From PHAA01 sp963665865 (GTDB lineage: Bacteria > Bacillota > Syntrophomonadia > Syntrophomonadales > Syntrophomonadaceae), in NCBI GenBank assembly GCA_963665865.2, contig CAXXWF010000001.1, forward strand, positions 1,612,001-1,676,000: DNA of 64,000 nt, written 5' to 3'. This document shows positions 27,127 through 35,223 of the stretch, in pieces. The notes beneath the pieces were generated by a model. The model saw only the letters and a list, made by a program, of their open reading frames with translations, was not told the origin of the DNA and did not search any database. The translations under genes were made by a program, and so were the position numbers. Each line of letters begins with the position of its first letter. The first letter of the stretch is position 1.

Positions 27127-27444
27127 ATAAACATTTTTAAACTACCCACCCGGATTCCGCAAGAGGAAATATTTGAAGCAATAATTCCCGACACCGGGGT
27201 TTTAATTGAGAGAATAGTTTCAACCGGGCAGACAACACCTCCCGGGGTTTGGTATGATCAGGAGCGCGATGAATGGGTGATGCTGCTCCAGGGCAATGCC
27301 AGGTTAGCCTGGGAAAGTGGCAAAGAACTATCTATGGAAGCGGGGGATTGGGTTTTAATCCCTGCCCATGAACGTCACCGGGTGGACTATACTTCATCAC
27401 AGCCTCCCTGCATCTGGCTGGCGGTTCACGCTAAGCTGGAATAA
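27127..27444 (+). CDS. Cupin-fold protein, probable ATA start
   Basis: A single-domain cupin of about 105 residues: PPGVWYDQERDEWVMLLQGNA carries the first cupin motif and MEAGDWVLIPAHERHRV the second (His/Glu metal ligands). The family usually begins with a short segment like NIFxxxPxxxxEEIFE. The only normal start codon (TTG 27112) lies inside the ribosome binding site GGAGG (27114-27118). The codon at the correct distance (8-base spacer) is ATA at 27127, giving MNIFKLPTRIPQEEIFE. Function unknown; such cupins are often called cupin-domain proteins without a substrate. Confidence 0.75.
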   Translation: MNIFKLPTRIPQEEIFEAIIPDTGVLIERIVSTGQTTPPGVWYDQERDEWVMLLQGNARLAWESGKELSMEAGDWVLIPAHERHRVDYTSSQPPCIWLAVHAKLE

Positions 27445-27568
27445 AATGAATGTGAGTCTGTTACCTTGGGCTATATTAGGGAAATATATAAATGAATTGG
27501 ATTTTGATTAAATATGGAGCCCTTTATATCCGTTCTAACGATGTATAACAAGGAGGTTGACTTAAGCA

Positions 27569-28177
27569 ATGAAATGGAACAGCTCACGAACCATAGCCTG
27601 CCTAATTATTCTAGCTGCAGTTATAGGGATTTTAATCGGCTATGGATTATTTAGACCCAAAGAAGTTGCGGTAGCGAGTGTAAATGGAGAAAAGATTACT
27701 AAGGACCAGTTATATGATGTAATGTTAAAATCAGGTGGTAAGAATGCGCTTGATTCTTTGATATCGCAAAAACTAGTTGCACTGGAGGCAAACAAACAAA
27801 ATGTGGTTGTATCTGATGAAGAAGTTCAGACTGAACTGCAAAAATACTACGATAACTATGGGAGCGCGGATGCCTTTAACCAAGAAGTGGCAAAGAATGG
27901 ATATACATTGGAAGAATTCAAAAAAGAGATAGTCAACGAACTGAGCATAAGAAAAATATTAGAACCACAGATTACGATTACCGACGAGGAAATGAAGAGT
28001 TATTTTGAAGAGAATAAAACCATGTTTACCACTCAAGGCCAGACCGCCAATTTTGAAGCGAGCAAGGCCGACGTCAGGGAAGCACTGCTGCAAAGTAAGT
28101 TGGAGACGGAGTATTCCACTTGGATAGATAACCTATACCAACAGTATTCCGTCAAGAATTATATTTATGGCCAATAA
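27569..28177 (+). CDS. SurA/PrsA-like foldase without the PPIase domain
   Basis: A 202-residue protein with an N-terminal membrane anchor (residues 9-28) and an exported SurA_N-type chaperone domain (VASVNGEKITKDQLYDVML, DSLISQKLVALEANKQNVVVSDEEV, EFKKEIVNELSIRKIL, ITDEEMKSYFEENKTMF, and the closing helix ADVREALLQSKLETEYSTWI). The parvulin domain expected between the last two parts in PrsA is absent, so it is a chaperone rather than an isomerase. ATG with AAGGAGGTTG upstream. Confidence 0.85.
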   Translation: MKWNSSRTIACLIILAAVIGILIGYGLFRPKEVAVASVNGEKITKDQLYDVMLKSGGKNALDSLISQKLVALEANKQNVVVSDEEVQTELQKYYDNYGSADAFNQEVAKNGYTLEEFKKEIVNELSIRKILEPQITITDEEMKSYFEENKTMFTTQGQTANFEASKADVREALLQSKLETEYSTWIDNLYQQYSVKNYIYGQ

Positions 28178-28195
28178 TAATGAACAAGAAATGAA

Positions 28196-28230
28196 CCCCG
28201 GCTAACGGCAGGAGGTTAACCGGGGATTTG
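28196..28230 (+). terminator. Terminator after the foldase gene
   Basis: CCCCGGCTAAC (28196-28206) pairs with GTTAACCGGGG (28215-28225) with one mismatch; the loop is eight bases and a short T-rich tail follows. Confidence 0.65.
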
Positions 28231-28318
28231 GTTATAAACGGCAGCATCATACTAAAGTAGTACCCATACAGGCTAATCTGGTTTAAAATATATAATATGG
28301 GATCTGCAAGATATTTGA

Positions 28319-28368
28319 CCCTTGTTGAGGAACAGAAGTAGTTCTCAATCAACAGGGGTTTCGTTTTT
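28319..28368 (+). terminator. Leader hairpin with T-run before the fusion gene (possible attenuator)
   Basis: CCCTTGTTGA and GGAAC on the left (28319-28333) pair with GTTC and TCAACAGGGG on the right (28341-28358), with an internal bulge, followed by TTTCGTTTTT. A TATAAT sequence lies at 28291-28296, so a transcript from there would pass through this hairpin before the start codon at 28398. Confidence 0.5.
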
Positions 28369-28397
28369 GGATGGACTTTTAATAGGAGGCTTAAAAT

Positions 28398-31232
28398 ATG
28401 AAAACCCTCATACAGATCTGTGGTGATCCAACGGTAGATTGGTTCAGAATACATAACGAAGATATCATAGTCAGGGGAGGAGTATATTACTGGAAAAAAC
28501 AAAAAGAAGATTTCAAGGTGAGAATCAGTTCCAAACCTGGTGGTTCAGCCATGGTTCTGCAGTTCTTAAAGGCAATGATTGCACCAGAAATAGCCACGCT
28601 GGAAGGAGCAAATCTCGATGAGGAATTGCTGAGTCGGCCCAAAGATAGTCGGATAACGGCCTCGTGGACCATATGGCGGGAATTCTCAAATCCTGGTTTA
28701 AACTATAATTCATACCGCTTAGAAAAATGGCAAGAATTTGAGCCCGACTTCTGGAATTATCCTGCAGCTAGGCTGGAAGGGCAGCCGGATTTGCTGGTCA
28801 TTCAGGACAGCGGCCTCGGCTTTCGCAACTGTAGTGAAGGTTGGCCGGAAGTTTTGACAGGTGAACCGGGGGGCAAGCTTCCGCGAGATATTATACTTAA
28901 ATTAGGTCAATACAATGAAAGTAAGGAGAATCCTCTGCTTGATAAGATAACCGAATTAGGCTTAGCAGATAGGACAACTATCGTGACTACTATAAGCGAC
29001 CTCCGATCCTGTGCGGTAAAGATAGGTATATCCTTATCTTGGGAAAGAATGCTGGAGGAAGTAGTTGCAGCGGTTCTAAGTAAGAATTGTCCTTTTCTTT
29101 ACCCGGTAGCCAAAAGGGTAAAATACAAACAGGTAATTGTAACCCTGGGGGCTAGCGGAGCGATAATTGTTGATAAGGATACTAGTACTCTGATTTTCGA
29201 TCGCAGTGGCCAGGAAGGTGATTTTGCCAGCCAATTCCCGGGGCAGATGATGGGCTATCATACCTGCCTATTAGGGGCGCTGGCGGCTGCTTGGGCTAAA
29301 GAGCCGGAACAGGTAGACTGGGTCGAAGCAAGCTGTATAGGTATTAAATTAGCCCGCGCACTCCACGTCCAGGGTTATGAAGTAGTGGAAAATGACAATT
29401 ATAGACAGCTGCAATTTCCTCATAAAACTATTGTCCATACCTACCAGAAAATGACCTGCGCAGATAATGCGACACTCATATATCCTCACAATCTAATCGG
29501 TGACCTGGGACAATTCAGCACCAAAAATGACATTATTGTCAGTGCCAACGACCGGTCCCCATGGACCATCCTGGAAGAAAATTTATTGAGAAATAAGAAG
29601 TACAGATACTCTTTGCAGGATCCCCTGAGTGGGGTGAACGAATGTGCGCGTAATATTGTAATTAATGGACCATTGGGGGCATTGCCGGATGTTCCGGTGG
29701 AAGCGATTGGCGCCTGGTCCAGTGCAGATCGACATGAAATAGAAGGAGTTCGCAGCGTAAACAATGCCATGAAAGATTATCTTACGCAAAAAAACCTCGA
29801 GAAACCTCTGTGTGTTGCTGTATTTGGCCCCCCTGGAGCGGGAAAATCTTTTGTGGTTAAGGAGATTGCCAAGGGCCTTGGAATAAGCGAAGATGCCCAA
29901 TTAACCTTTAACCTCACTCAATTTGAATCGCCGGATGAACTGCAAACCGCATTTAGTGAAATTCGAGACCTAAAACTAAAAGGTATAATGCCGCTTATTT
30001 TTTGGGATGAATTTGATACTCTGTGTGAAGGTCACACTCTAGGATGGCTGCGTTATTTCCTGGCACCAATGCAGGATGGGGAATATACCGATCGTGGAAT
30101 TCCACGTCCTTTAGGAGGTGGAATTCATGTCTTTGCTGGTGCAACCAGATATTCCTTTGAAGAGTTTCAAACGGGCGATAATGCTGAGGAACGTGCTGCC
30201 AAAAAGCCTGATTTTATCAGTCGTTTGCGCGCTTATATAAATATCCGCGGAATTAATGGCGACCCTAATACGGTTGAAGACCGGCTTTACATCATCCGCC
30301 GGGCATTTATATTAAGACAGTATCTGGAGACTAATGCACCACAAATAGGGACAAATGATCAATTTGCCATTGAAGCGGGTGTTCTGGATGCCATCCTGAG
30401 GGTGACAAAATATAATCATGGTGCTCGTTCACTGGAAAATTTAATAAAAATGAGTAGTTTAGCTGATAAACTCAAATTTGAATTATCAAGCCTGCCACCG
30501 GACAATGTTATTGAGATGCACGCTAATGTTAAGGAATTTAATGCTTTGACCACCATGGGACAGCGTGAAATACTCAGAATAGGCATCGCCGGCCATACTA
30601 GTCTCGATCCCAATCAGATAAATATATTAGAGCAGGCAGTAGATGAAGCGATTAATTTTATAGAGCAAAAGTTCTCTCAGCATTATCTGACTGTCTTCTC
30701 CCCCCTGGCCGCAGGAGCGGATCGTTTGGTAACCCGCCGGCTTTTGAATCGAGATGCGGTTCGGTTGATTGCGGTATTGCCAGTTGCCCAGGATGAATAT
30801 ATAAATGAATTCGGCCCCACCGATGATTATAGGATAGACAACCAGGGGGCTGAACTGCGACAAGAATTGAAATACTGGTTGTCCCAAAAAGCCATAGAAA
30901 TAATTGAGATGCCGCCCTCTCCGACGAAAAAGGCAGCCCATCTTAAAGCTGGATATTTCGTAGCTGAAAACAGTGACATCTTAATAGTACTCTGGGACGG
31001 TAATGAGGAGCAGATAGGATCGCTTACAACCCAAATTGTAGCTCGGGCTGCAGAACTCAATAAACCTATATGCCACATCTGGGCAGATAACTTTAATGAG
31101 GACGAGGCAAGTCCTCAGGTACAAATGAAATCTGGTGAAATAAGTTATATGAATTTTCACTGCCAGACTCCAGGGAATGGGCAGGTGCAAACAAATATGG
31201 CTGTAGGAACCAGGTTAGGAAGCTTCTTATAA
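28398..31232 (+). CDS. Three-part fusion: ribokinase-like domain, AAA+ ATPase, SLOG-like nucleotide-sensing domain
   Basis: A 944-residue soluble protein. Residues 1-350 look like a PfkB/ribokinase fold: it opens with CGDPTVDW, has GGSAMVLQF, the core strand VIVTLGASGAIIVDKD (from 246) and the helix GYHTCLLGALAAAWAK (from 286), but the catalytic GAGD is replaced by QMMGYH, so kinase activity is unlikely. Residues 455-715 form an AAA+ module with Walker A GPPGAGKS (477-484), Walker B LIFWDEFD (Asp537, Glu538) and GATRYSF. Residues 725-905 resemble a SLOG/LOG Rossmann domain (LRIGIAGHTSLDPNQ at 726, SPLAAGADRLV, ENSDILIVLWDGNE at 857-870). AAA+ plus nucleotide-sensing domains suggest signalling or defence; this is inference. 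ATG behind AGGAGG; the next gene follows after 18 bases. Confidence 0.8.
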   Translation: MKTLIQICGDPTVDWFRIHNEDIIVRGGVYYWKKQKEDFKVRISSKPGGSAMVLQFLKAMIAPEIATLEGANLDEELLSRPKDSRITASWTIWREFSNPGLNYNSYRLEKWQEFEPDFWNYPAARLEGQPDLLVIQDSGLGFRNCSEGWPEVLTGEPGGKLPRDIILKLGQYNESKENPLLDKITELGLADRTTIVTTISDLRSCAVKIGISLSWERMLEEVVAAVLSKNCPFLYPVAKRVKYKQVIVTLGASGAIIVDKDTSTLIFDRSGQEGDFASQFPGQMMGYHTCLLGALAAAWAKEPEQVDWVEASCIGIKLARALHVQGYEVVENDNYRQLQFPHKTIVHTYQKMTCADNATLIYPHNLIGDLGQFSTKNDIIVSANDRSPWTILEENLLRNKKYRYSLQDPLSGVNECARNIVINGPLGALPDVPVEAIGAWSSADRHEIEGVRSVNNAMKDYLTQKNLEKPLCVAVFGPPGAGKSFVVKEIAKGLGISEDAQLTFNLTQFESPDELQTAFSEIRDLKLKGIMPLIFWDEFDTLCEGHTLGWLRYFLAPMQDGEYTDRGIPRPLGGGIHVFAGATRYSFEEFQTGDNAEERAAKKPDFISRLRAYINIRGINGDPNTVEDRLYIIRRAFILRQYLETNAPQIGTNDQFAIEAGVLDAILRVTKYNHGARSLENLIKMSSLADKLKFELSSLPPDNVIEMHANVKEFNALTTMGQREILRIGIAGHTSLDPNQINILEQAVDEAINFIEQKFSQHYLTVFSPLAAGADRLVTRRLLNRDAVRLIAVLPVAQDEYINEFGPTDDYRIDNQGAELRQELKYWLSQKAIEIIEMPPSPTKKAAHLKAGYFVAENSDILIVLWDGNEEQIGSLTTQIVARAAELNKPICHIWADNFNEDEASPQVQMKSGEISYMNFHCQTPGNGQVQTNMAVGTRLGSFL

Positions 31233-31250
31233 GCCAATAGGAGAATCAGC

Positions 31251-32045
31251 ATGTTTAATTATCTTTTCGATACTTTTCCGTTTTTAAATATGGCCTACTT
31301 TTTTGTTATTTATGCCTTTATCGGGTGGATTCTAGAGACGGTCTCGGCTAGCTGGGAAGAACGCCGCTTCATAAACAGGGGATTTCTAAACGGACCATTT
31401 TGCCCAATCTATGGTTTTGGGGCACTGCTTCTGCTTGTGGTTTTACATCCTGTAATGAATAATCTCTACCTCTTGCTTAGCGGAGCGATTATTCTTACGT
31501 CGTTATTGGAATACCTGACCGGCTGGATACTGGAAAAAGTCTTTGACCATAAATGGTGGGATTACAGTAATCGGAGGTTTAACCTGCAGGGCAGAATATG
31601 CCTGCGCTATTCTATCTATTGGGGCATTGCAGCCTTAGTCATGTTAAAGGTGCTGCACCCAGAAGTCATTAAACTGGTGGATAAAATTCCTTTTCAATAT
31701 AAACTTCTAGGATTGTATGGAATAAGCATCTATTTCCTGGTAGATTTCCTGCACACAGTGCTATCGGTATCTGAACTGAAAGCAATTTTAACAGAAATGC
31801 AGCACTTGGCCATGGAAGGGCAAGCGAGACTGGAACAGATTAGAGAAAGCTCGGTTGAGGGGATTGAAGAAACCAGCGCAGAAATTAGGGCTAAATACGA
31901 ACTGCTGGCAAACCGCATGGCAGCTCGCAATCATAGATTGTTCAATGCCTTTCCCAACCTAAAAAGGAAAAACTATGATCATATATTAAAAGAGCTCAAG
32001 GATAGATGGAATCATATATCAAATCAGGGGAGTACAAATGGTTAA
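31251..32045 (+). CDS. CmpB-type membrane protein (putative ABC-transporter permease family)
   Basis: A 264-residue membrane protein with about five segments in the first 175 residues. The signature YFFVIYAFIGWILETV, INRGFLNGPFCPIYGFGALLLL, and WDYSNRRFNLQGRICLRYS identifies the ABC_trans_CmpB family, whose role in transport is assumed only from its name. The C-terminal 85 residues form a charged coiled coil in the cytoplasm. It is tightly linked to the fusion gene before (18 bases) and overlaps the protease after it by eight bases. Confidence 0.85.
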   Translation: MFNYLFDTFPFLNMAYFFVIYAFIGWILETVSASWEERRFINRGFLNGPFCPIYGFGALLLLVVLHPVMNNLYLLLSGAIILTSLLEYLTGWILEKVFDHKWWDYSNRRFNLQGRICLRYSIYWGIAALVMLKVLHPEVIKLVDKIPFQYKLLGLYGISIYFLVDFLHTVLSVSELKAILTEMQHLAMEGQARLEQIRESSVEGIEETSAEIRAKYELLANRMAARNHRLFNAFPNLKRKNYDHILKELKDRWNHISNQGSTNG

Positions 32046-32826
32046 TAACAATAATAATGAAGACGTAACAACAGGTGAGATATTTGATGAAGAATTATTA
32101 GAAGATGAATATGAGGATAAAAGAAGACCGGGCTGCCTTATAAAAGTAATGGCTGTTTTGCTTTTAGTGGTATTTACTGCGTTCTCTATGCCTAGATTAT
32201 CATACCTCTTTACTGATAAACTTAACTTTTTAGATCAAAACAAGGTTCTGCAGCAAGATCAAATCGTTCAGAAATGCAAACCAGCGGTAGTAAGTATAGA
32301 AGCTCTTACTACGGATGCTCCTCTTAATGAAGTAGTCCACAGCGGCACTGGTTTTAATATAACCCCAACCGGTACGATTGTTACTAATCTGCATGTTGTA
32401 GCCAATGCAAGAACAATCACCATTACCTTTGGCGATGGTACAAAGTATTACGTCAACCAATATGAGACCATTCCCGGCATTGATATAGCTATCATTAAGA
32501 TCAAGGGTAAGGATCTTCCAGCCATTGCACTTGATATGCAAAATCAGGTAAAAAGCGGTGATATTGTGACCATCATTGGCAATCCTCTAGGTTTCGAAAA
32601 AATCGCACAGCGAGGGGAAGTTGGCGGGTTCATTAAAATTGCAGAGAGCCAATCCCAGGTTTTTGATATTAAGCTTCAGGTTAACCCGGGCAGCAGTGGC
32701 AGCCCGGTAATAAATGATCAGGCTCAGGTGGTAGGTATAGTATTTGCCAGCACCACAGAAAATGCTAATGGCCAAGCAGAACCCCGCTGCCTGGCCATTC
32801 CCGTACAAGCTCTGCCGATTCAGTAA
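32038..32826 (+). CDS. Membrane-anchored trypsin-like serine protease (S1C, no PDZ)
   Basis: A 262-residue protein with an acidic cytoplasmic start (residues 1-35), one membrane segment (about 40-58) and an exported chymotrypsin-fold domain. The catalytic triad is visible: His in TNLHVVANA, Asp in PGIDIAIIKI and Ser in NPGSSGSPVI. A PDZ domain such as in HtrA/DegP is missing. It probably degrades or senses misfolded exported protein. It overlaps the upstream gene by eight bases, which implies translational coupling. Confidence 0.9.
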   Translation: MVNNNNNEDVTTGEIFDEELLEDEYEDKRRPGCLIKVMAVLLLVVFTAFSMPRLSYLFTDKLNFLDQNKVLQQDQIVQKCKPAVVSIEALTTDAPLNEVVHSGTGFNITPTGTIVTNLHVVANARTITITFGDGTKYYVNQYETIPGIDIAIIKIKGKDLPAIALDMQNQVKSGDIVTIIGNPLGFEKIAQRGEVGGFIKIAESQSQVFDIKLQVNPGSSGSPVINDQAQVVGIVFASTTENANGQAEPRCLAIPVQALPIQ

Positions 32827-32828
32827 GT

Positions 32829-33167
32829 CTAAATGGCTGAACTTCCTTCTTCGCGAGTACTAATACGTATAACCCTCTCTACCGGATAGACAAATATTTT
32901 TCCATCCCCGACTTGTCCTGTTTTGCAAACACTGAGAATCGCTGAGATAATATTTTCCGTAAATCCGTCTTCGCATACTATTTCCACTTTTGTTTTGGGA
33001 AAAAGGTCTATAGTGTGTTCCTGGCCACGGTAGTATTGCTTCTGATCCCGCTGCAGTCCTCTGCCTTTGACATCATAGACAGTCAAACCACGGATACCGA
33101 TTTTATCAAGTTCAACTTTTAACTCATCCAATTTGCCTGGCCTGATGATGGCTTCAATCTTCTTCAA
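32829..33167 (-). CDS. glnB: Nitrogen regulatory protein P-II, with His at the uridylylation position
   Basis: A 112-residue PII protein: MKKIEAIIRPGKLDELK, the T-loop around residues 37-55 and GKIFVYPVERVIRISTREEG (B-loop/C-loop). It aligns with E. coli GlnB without gaps up to residue 51, and there the uridylylated Tyr51 is His (YRGQEHT). Tyr46 is kept. PII proteins bind 2-oxoglutarate, ATP and ADP and close the Amt channel. It lies 98 bases downstream of amt in the same direction, the usual pair. Confidence 0.93.
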   Translation of the reverse strand: MKKIEAIIRPGKLDELKVELDKIGIRGLTVYDVKGRGLQRDQKQYYRGQEHTIDLFPKTKVEIVCEDGFTENIISAILSVCKTGQVGDGKIFVYPVERVIRISTREEGSSAI

Positions 33168-33265
33168 AAAACCCTCTCCTCGTCCATTTAAGTTTGCAGA
33201 CTCTTAATGGGCATTATATTAGGAACTATGTCCTAGTATACCTTTAGGAGGCCAGGCAGGCAATA

Positions 33266-34522
33266 TTAACTTTCAGCATTGATGCTGTCAAGAGAAGCGT
33301 AGGCAGAGATATCATGCTCGACAACGTCCAAGCCATTGATTTCCTCTTCCAGGGTAACTCGAATTCCAACCGTCTTTTTCAACAGACTAAAAATAAGATA
33401 GGTTGCACCAAAAGCCCATAAAGAAACCACCGTAACGCCCAGAACCTGAACGATTAAAAGTTTTAACCCGCCGCCCAGAAAGAGACCACCGTGTTCGGCA
33501 AACAAACCAACTGCAATTACGCCCCATGTTCCATTCACGCCGTGTACCGCAATAGCTCCAACCGGATCATCCATAAGGCGCCGATCAAAGAAACCCACCG
33601 CCAGAACTACCAGTATGCCTGCAACAGCACCAATCAATACAGCAAAAGGTGGACTAACGAACGCACATCCAGCGGTAATGGCCGCCAAACCGGCTAGCGA
33701 TCCGTTAATTACCATACTGGGGTCAGCCTTGCCCCACCTGAACATGGTATAGAAGGTGGCCATCATACCGCCGCTGGCAGCCGCCAAATTGGTATTAAGG
33801 GCAATCCTGGCAATATTGCTGTCCATCCCGGAAAGCGAACTTCCGGCATTAAAACCATTCCACCCAAACCAGAGGATAAATGCTCCTAAGAAGGCCAGAT
33901 GCAAATTATGAGGCGGCAGAAAATTAATGCTGCCATCTTCATTATATTTGGAACTGCGGGCTCCCAAGACCATAACCGCAGCAAGTGAACTCCATCCTCC
34001 GACAGCATGAACGACAGCTGATCCGGCAAAATCCAGCATACCCATTTGAGCGAGCCATCCACCTACGCCCCATACCCAGTGTCCAGCCACCGGATAAATA
34101 AGACCCGCAGCCAAGGCGGTATAGATAATGTAGGGACCGAATTTCATGCGCTCAGCTACCGCGCCTGAAACAATGGAAGCCATAGCCACTGCAAATGCTG
34201 CTTGAAAAAGCCAATAAGCATAAATGGGAATGCGCAGCTTAATGTGCCCTAAGTCTCCCCCGATAAAGAAGCCGGTAGTGCCAAACAATCCTGCCTTATC
34301 GAGGCCATACATTACTGCGAAACCAACTGCCCAGTAGCTGAGCATCCCAACTGTACAATCCGTAAAAACTTTCATGACAATATTAATTGAGTTTTTAGCG
34401 CTGATGAAACCAGCTTCCAAAAACGCAAATCCGCCTTCCATGAAAAACACCATAGCTGCACATAGCAGAACCCAGACTGTATCAATAGCAGTGGCCAAAT
34501 CTGTTACATTAAATTGTTCCAA
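33266..34522 (-). CDS. amt: Ammonium transporter
   Basis: An Amt/MEP channel of 418 residues from TTG at 34522 (GGGGGAGG upstream, seven-base spacer); the frame is open to GTG 34549 but that codon has no ribosome binding site. Eleven membrane segments. Typical motifs are MEGGFAFLEAGFISAKN, FQAAFAVAMASIVSGAVAERM, DFAGSAVVHAVGGWSSLA and GWNGFNAGSSLSG; the paired pore histidines are in the HAVGG and AVHGVNG segments. It moves ammonium across the membrane and is presumably gated by the GlnB encoded next. Confidence 0.95.
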   Translation of the reverse strand: MEQFNVTDLATAIDTVWVLLCAAMVFFMEGGFAFLEAGFISAKNSINIVMKVFTDCTVGMLSYWAVGFAVMYGLDKAGLFGTTGFFIGGDLGHIKLRIPIYAYWLFQAAFAVAMASIVSGAVAERMKFGPYIIYTALAAGLIYPVAGHWVWGVGGWLAQMGMLDFAGSAVVHAVGGWSSLAAVMVLGARSSKYNEDGSINFLPPHNLHLAFLGAFILWFGWNGFNAGSSLSGMDSNIARIALNTNLAAASGGMMATFYTMFRWGKADPSMVINGSLAGLAAITAGCAFVSPPFAVLIGAVAGILVVLAVGFFDRRLMDDPVGAIAVHGVNGTWGVIAVGLFAEHGGLFLGGGLKLLIVQVLGVTVVSLWAFGATYLIFSLLKKTVGIRVTLEEEINGLDVVEHDISAYASLDSINAES

Positions 34523-34552
34523 TTCGAATCCTCCCCCATATTTTTTCACAAT

Positions 34553-34622
34553 AAAAAACGCTCCTAATTACGTGATTAATACTCGTAATCAAAGAGCGTC
34601 TATGCTCAGAACGCCGTTGTTC
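34553..34622 (-). promoter_or_regulatory. ANTAR-type antitermination site overlapping a leader terminator (proximal, amt)
   Basis: On the minus strand two adjacent 4-bp hairpins with six-base loops appear: GAAC-AACGGC-GTTC (34622-34609) and GAGC-ATAGAC-GCTC (34607-34594). Both loops have A at position 1 and G at position 4, the ANTAR RNA rule. The 3' arm of the second hairpin is also the 5' arm (ACGCTC, 34599-34594) of a terminator whose other arm is GAGCGT, followed by a T-run to 34553. The arrangement predicts that an ANTAR protein prevents termination before amt. Confidence 0.65.
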
Positions 34623-34659
34623 AGTTCTCCGTTAAAATATCGGAGGCATAAAAGACCGC

Positions 34660-34730
34660 AAAAAACCCGAAACCACTATCAGTGTTTCAGGTCATCATTG
34701 GCCTTTAGATATCATTTATTGTCGTTAATA
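34660..34730 (-). promoter_or_regulatory. Second, distal ANTAR-like site and terminator in the amt leader
   Basis: On the minus strand, TATT-AACGAC-AATA (34730-34717) and AGGCC-AATGAT-GACCT (34704-34689, one mismatch in the stem) again have six-base loops with A1 and G4. The second overlaps the first arm of a terminator (CCTGAAACAC 34691-34682 with GTGGTTTCGGG 34676-34666) followed by six Ts (34665-34660). The first hairpin is AT-only and weak, so this copy is less certain than the proximal one. Confidence 0.45.
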
Positions 34731-34903
34731 TTATATATTATGATTAACTCTTTCGGCAATAGGTAAAAAGTAGTTGAGGTAAACAATTTTATATGTTAGA
34801 TCAAGTATACAGAATGCTTAATCAAAGTGTATTGCATTCCTGAGCTGAAAGTATAGAATGATAAGTAATTCAAAGGTTGCTATATTAATCAAGGATAACG
34901 AAG

Positions 34904-34932
34904 TCCTCGCAAATAAGCGGGGATTTTATTTT
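34904..34932 (+). terminator. Orphan terminator upstream of the NifV-like gene
   Basis: TCCTCGC / GCGGGGA (one G-T pair) with an AAATAA loop is followed by TTTTATTTT. There is no + strand gene before it, so it ends either a small RNA or an attenuated leader. Confidence 0.6.
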
Positions 34933-34979
34933 GGATCTACTAGATTTGTAAATGAATATAATGAAACCTGCACCCTGGT

Positions 34980-35200
34980 TATAGGAATAAAGTGGTTCCT
35001 AAAATCGGGGTATTTTTATTAAACTCTTCTTAAGACACCTCCTCTATAGGTGGGAATAAACAGATTTTTTCCTCAGTGGTTAATTCAATCCCCGACTGAG
35101 GAAGAGTTTAATAAAAATGCTCGCGGCGCGATGCACACAAAACGCGCAGGGAAGGAGCATTAGCGTTCGCGTTTTGGCACACAATTTGCGCAAGCGCTCA
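34980..35200 (+). ncRNA. Highly structured leader RNA before the NifV-like gene (candidate riboswitch or ncRNA)
   Basis: Several complementary segments were found. Outer stem: a perfect 18-bp pair, 35012-35029 with 35101-35118. Inside it are CACCT/AGGTG (35036-35040 with 35048-35052) and CCTCAG/CTGAGG (35071-35076 with 35096-35101), giving a three-way junction. Downstream, AATGCTC (35116-35122) pairs with GAGCATT (35155-35161) and CAAAACGCG (35138-35146) with CGCGTTTTG (35168-35176); these two cross, forming a pseudoknot. I cannot assign it to a known riboswitch class. Confidence 0.5.
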
Positions 35201-35223
35201 TTAAATAAAAGAGGTGATTTATT

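Noticed and set aside
34800..35223. T-box or known riboswitch before the NifV-like gene
   Set aside because: No T-box motif (AGGGTGGNACCGCG-like) and no core of a riboswitch class I know was seen; reported only as an unassigned structured leader.
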